Part shown: piece after piece, positions 63,533 through 64,000 of the stretch
Layout of the letters: each line of letters begins with the position of its first letter
How positions within the stretch are numbered: the first letter of the stretch is position 1
Assembly (NCBI GenBank): GCA_964627805.1
Contig: CAZVLA010000028.1
Location: 26,535-90,534 of the forward strand
Direction of reading: 5' to 3'
Origin: CAZAMI01 sp964627805
GTDB lineage: Archaea; Thermoproteota; Thermoprotei_A; Sulfolobales; NBVN01
DNA length: 64,000 nt
Position numbers and translations under genes: made by a program
Notes under the pieces: model-generated
The model's input: the letters and a program-made list of their open reading frames with translations, nothing else
Told to the model about the DNA's origin: nothing
Database searches by the model: none

Positions 63533-63743
63533 AATACTTCTCTCTGGTTAATCCTGCTTCCCTAACTATCGTTCTTATAAGGCCTGGTTTAAGCTTCTTA
63601 CCCGGATGTACGGGTACAACAATTCTAACTTTCTGCTCATTCATGAGTATGACGTGAGACCCCTTCTGTCTGACGGGTTTAAACCCTATCTTACCGAGAA
63701 TTTTAATAAGTTTATAGGGGTTGATAGGAGTTATCTTAGGCAA
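63507..63743 (-). CDS. hicA: HicA toxin (mRNA interferase-like)
   Basis: A 78-aa dsRBD-like protein. KLIKILGKIGFKPVRQKGSHVIL carries the catalytic His of HicA; VVPVHPGKKLKPGLIRTIVREAGLTREKYFKLL is the typical rest. It probably cleaves mRNA when freed from HicB. Its 5' end overlaps the hicB stop by 8 bases. Confidence 0.88.
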   Translation of the reverse strand: MPKITPINPYKLIKILGKIGFKPVRQKGSHVILMNEQKVRIVVPVHPGKKLKPGLIRTIVREAGLTREKYFKLLEDDC

Positions 63744-63975
63744 CCGTCCTCACTCTCTGTATACCGACGATTCTTTGATGTAGTAGTTCATCCCTTTCCT
63801 CATCGCTAAGGGTTTCTAAGTATAGTTCTATAGCTTCTCTGACATTCTCTAATACCTCACTTATGGTATCTCCCTGTGTGTGGCATCCTGGTAGAGAAGG
63901 TACAATAGCTATGTAACCCCCACTCTCATCCTCCAAGATAACAACGTCAAACTCATAAACTCTTTCCTTCTTCAT
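63736..63975 (-). CDS. hicB: HicB antitoxin
   Basis: About 79 aa of the partial RNase-H fold: YIAIVPSLPGCHTQGDTISEVLENVREAIELYLETL is the HicB signature. No additional DNA-binding domain is visible. ATG at 63975 with GGAGAGGT 5 bases upstream; the GTG at 63990 overlaps the ribosome binding site. It should neutralise HicA. Confidence 0.88.
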   Translation of the reverse strand: MKKERVYEFDVVILEDESGGYIAIVPSLPGCHTQGDTISEVLENVREAIELYLETLSDEERDELLHQRIVGIQRVRTVA

Positions 63976-64000
63976 AATTAACCTCTCCACAATTAGTTAA

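Noticed and set aside
62759..64000. Direct repeat of the tRNA-Pro 3' end as an att site
   Set aside because: No copy of the tRNA 3' end was found after the tRNA within this window; the region beyond is not available.

Overview
The window reads as a contiguous chromosomal stretch of an archaeon, most likely a thermophilic member of the Thermoproteota (crenarchaeal side). Evidence: archaeal-type TyrRS, nascent-polypeptide-associated complex protein, DtdA-type D-aminoacyl-tRNA deacylase, archaeal UMP kinase, XPD-type Fe-S helicase, a beta-CASP CPSF-like nuclease, geranylgeranyl reductase next to a tetraether-lipid-synthase-like radical SAM enzyme, four of five tRNA genes with short introns at position 37/38, TATA boxes about 25 bases before leaderless starts, many TTG/GTG starts, and GGTG-type ribosome binding sites. 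The DNA is moderately AT-rich by eye, so compact GC-rich islands (tRNAs, sRNA candidates) stand out. I do not assign genus or order.

Layout. 0-8 kb: an RHH regulator with a palindromic operator, tyrS, a MEMO-associated radical SAM enzyme, a creatininase-family hydrolase, a thioesterase, and an ECF vitamin/cofactor transporter (S, fused A-A, T subunits). Upstream of the transporter on the same strand lies a threonine-synthase-like protein fused to a winged helix. It has lost the PLP lysine and looks like a ligand-sensing regulator. 8-16 kb: Nudix, PEP carboxykinase, two TenA homologs, two NikR-type regulators (one canonical, one degenerate), and feoA-feoB plus a small membrane protein under a near-consensus DtxR/IdeR-type operator. 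16-25 kb: serine hydrolase, a DUF2148 protein lacking its Fe-S cysteines, tRNA-Val, MFS, HD protein, processive glycosyltransferase, glycerate kinase, tRNA-Pro(CGG), and a genuine threonine synthase. 25-33 kb: tRNA-Leu, UMP kinase, DtdA, a cluster of small unknown proteins, the lipid pair (GGR and Tes-like), and ThiL.

33-48 kb: a complete four-gene group 3-type NiFe hydrogenase (sulfhydrogenase-like beta, gamma, delta, alpha), tRNA-Thr, pyruvate kinase, spermidine synthase, MarC, XPD, and three amidohydrolases (dihydroorotase family, adenine deaminase, SAH/MTA deaminase family) for nucleobase/nucleoside metabolism. 48-62.5 kb: NAC, CPSF-like nuclease, a large pilin-signal surface protein, a PP-loop protein, a putative H/ACA-like RNA, an Fe-S flavoprotein, a B12-type radical SAM protein, a nucleotidyltransferase, a DUF2192-like protein, an aminotransferase, a C/D box sRNA, a 57-aa RHH protein, a circularly permuted GTPase, and a MoxR-VWA pair. 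62.6-64 kb: tRNA-Pro(TGG) followed by a short accessory segment with a HicA/HicB toxin-antitoxin module.

How it works together: metal homeostasis (feo, nikR) sits among Fe-S- and Ni-dependent enzymes, and the hydrogenase would couple H2 to NAD(P) or sulfur. PEPCK, pyruvate kinase and glycerate kinase cover the PEP/pyruvate node. GGR and Tes finish membrane lipids. The most unusual items are the lysine-less threonine-synthase/winged-helix protein beside the ECF transporter, the iron operator at feoA, and several guide-RNA-like elements between genes.
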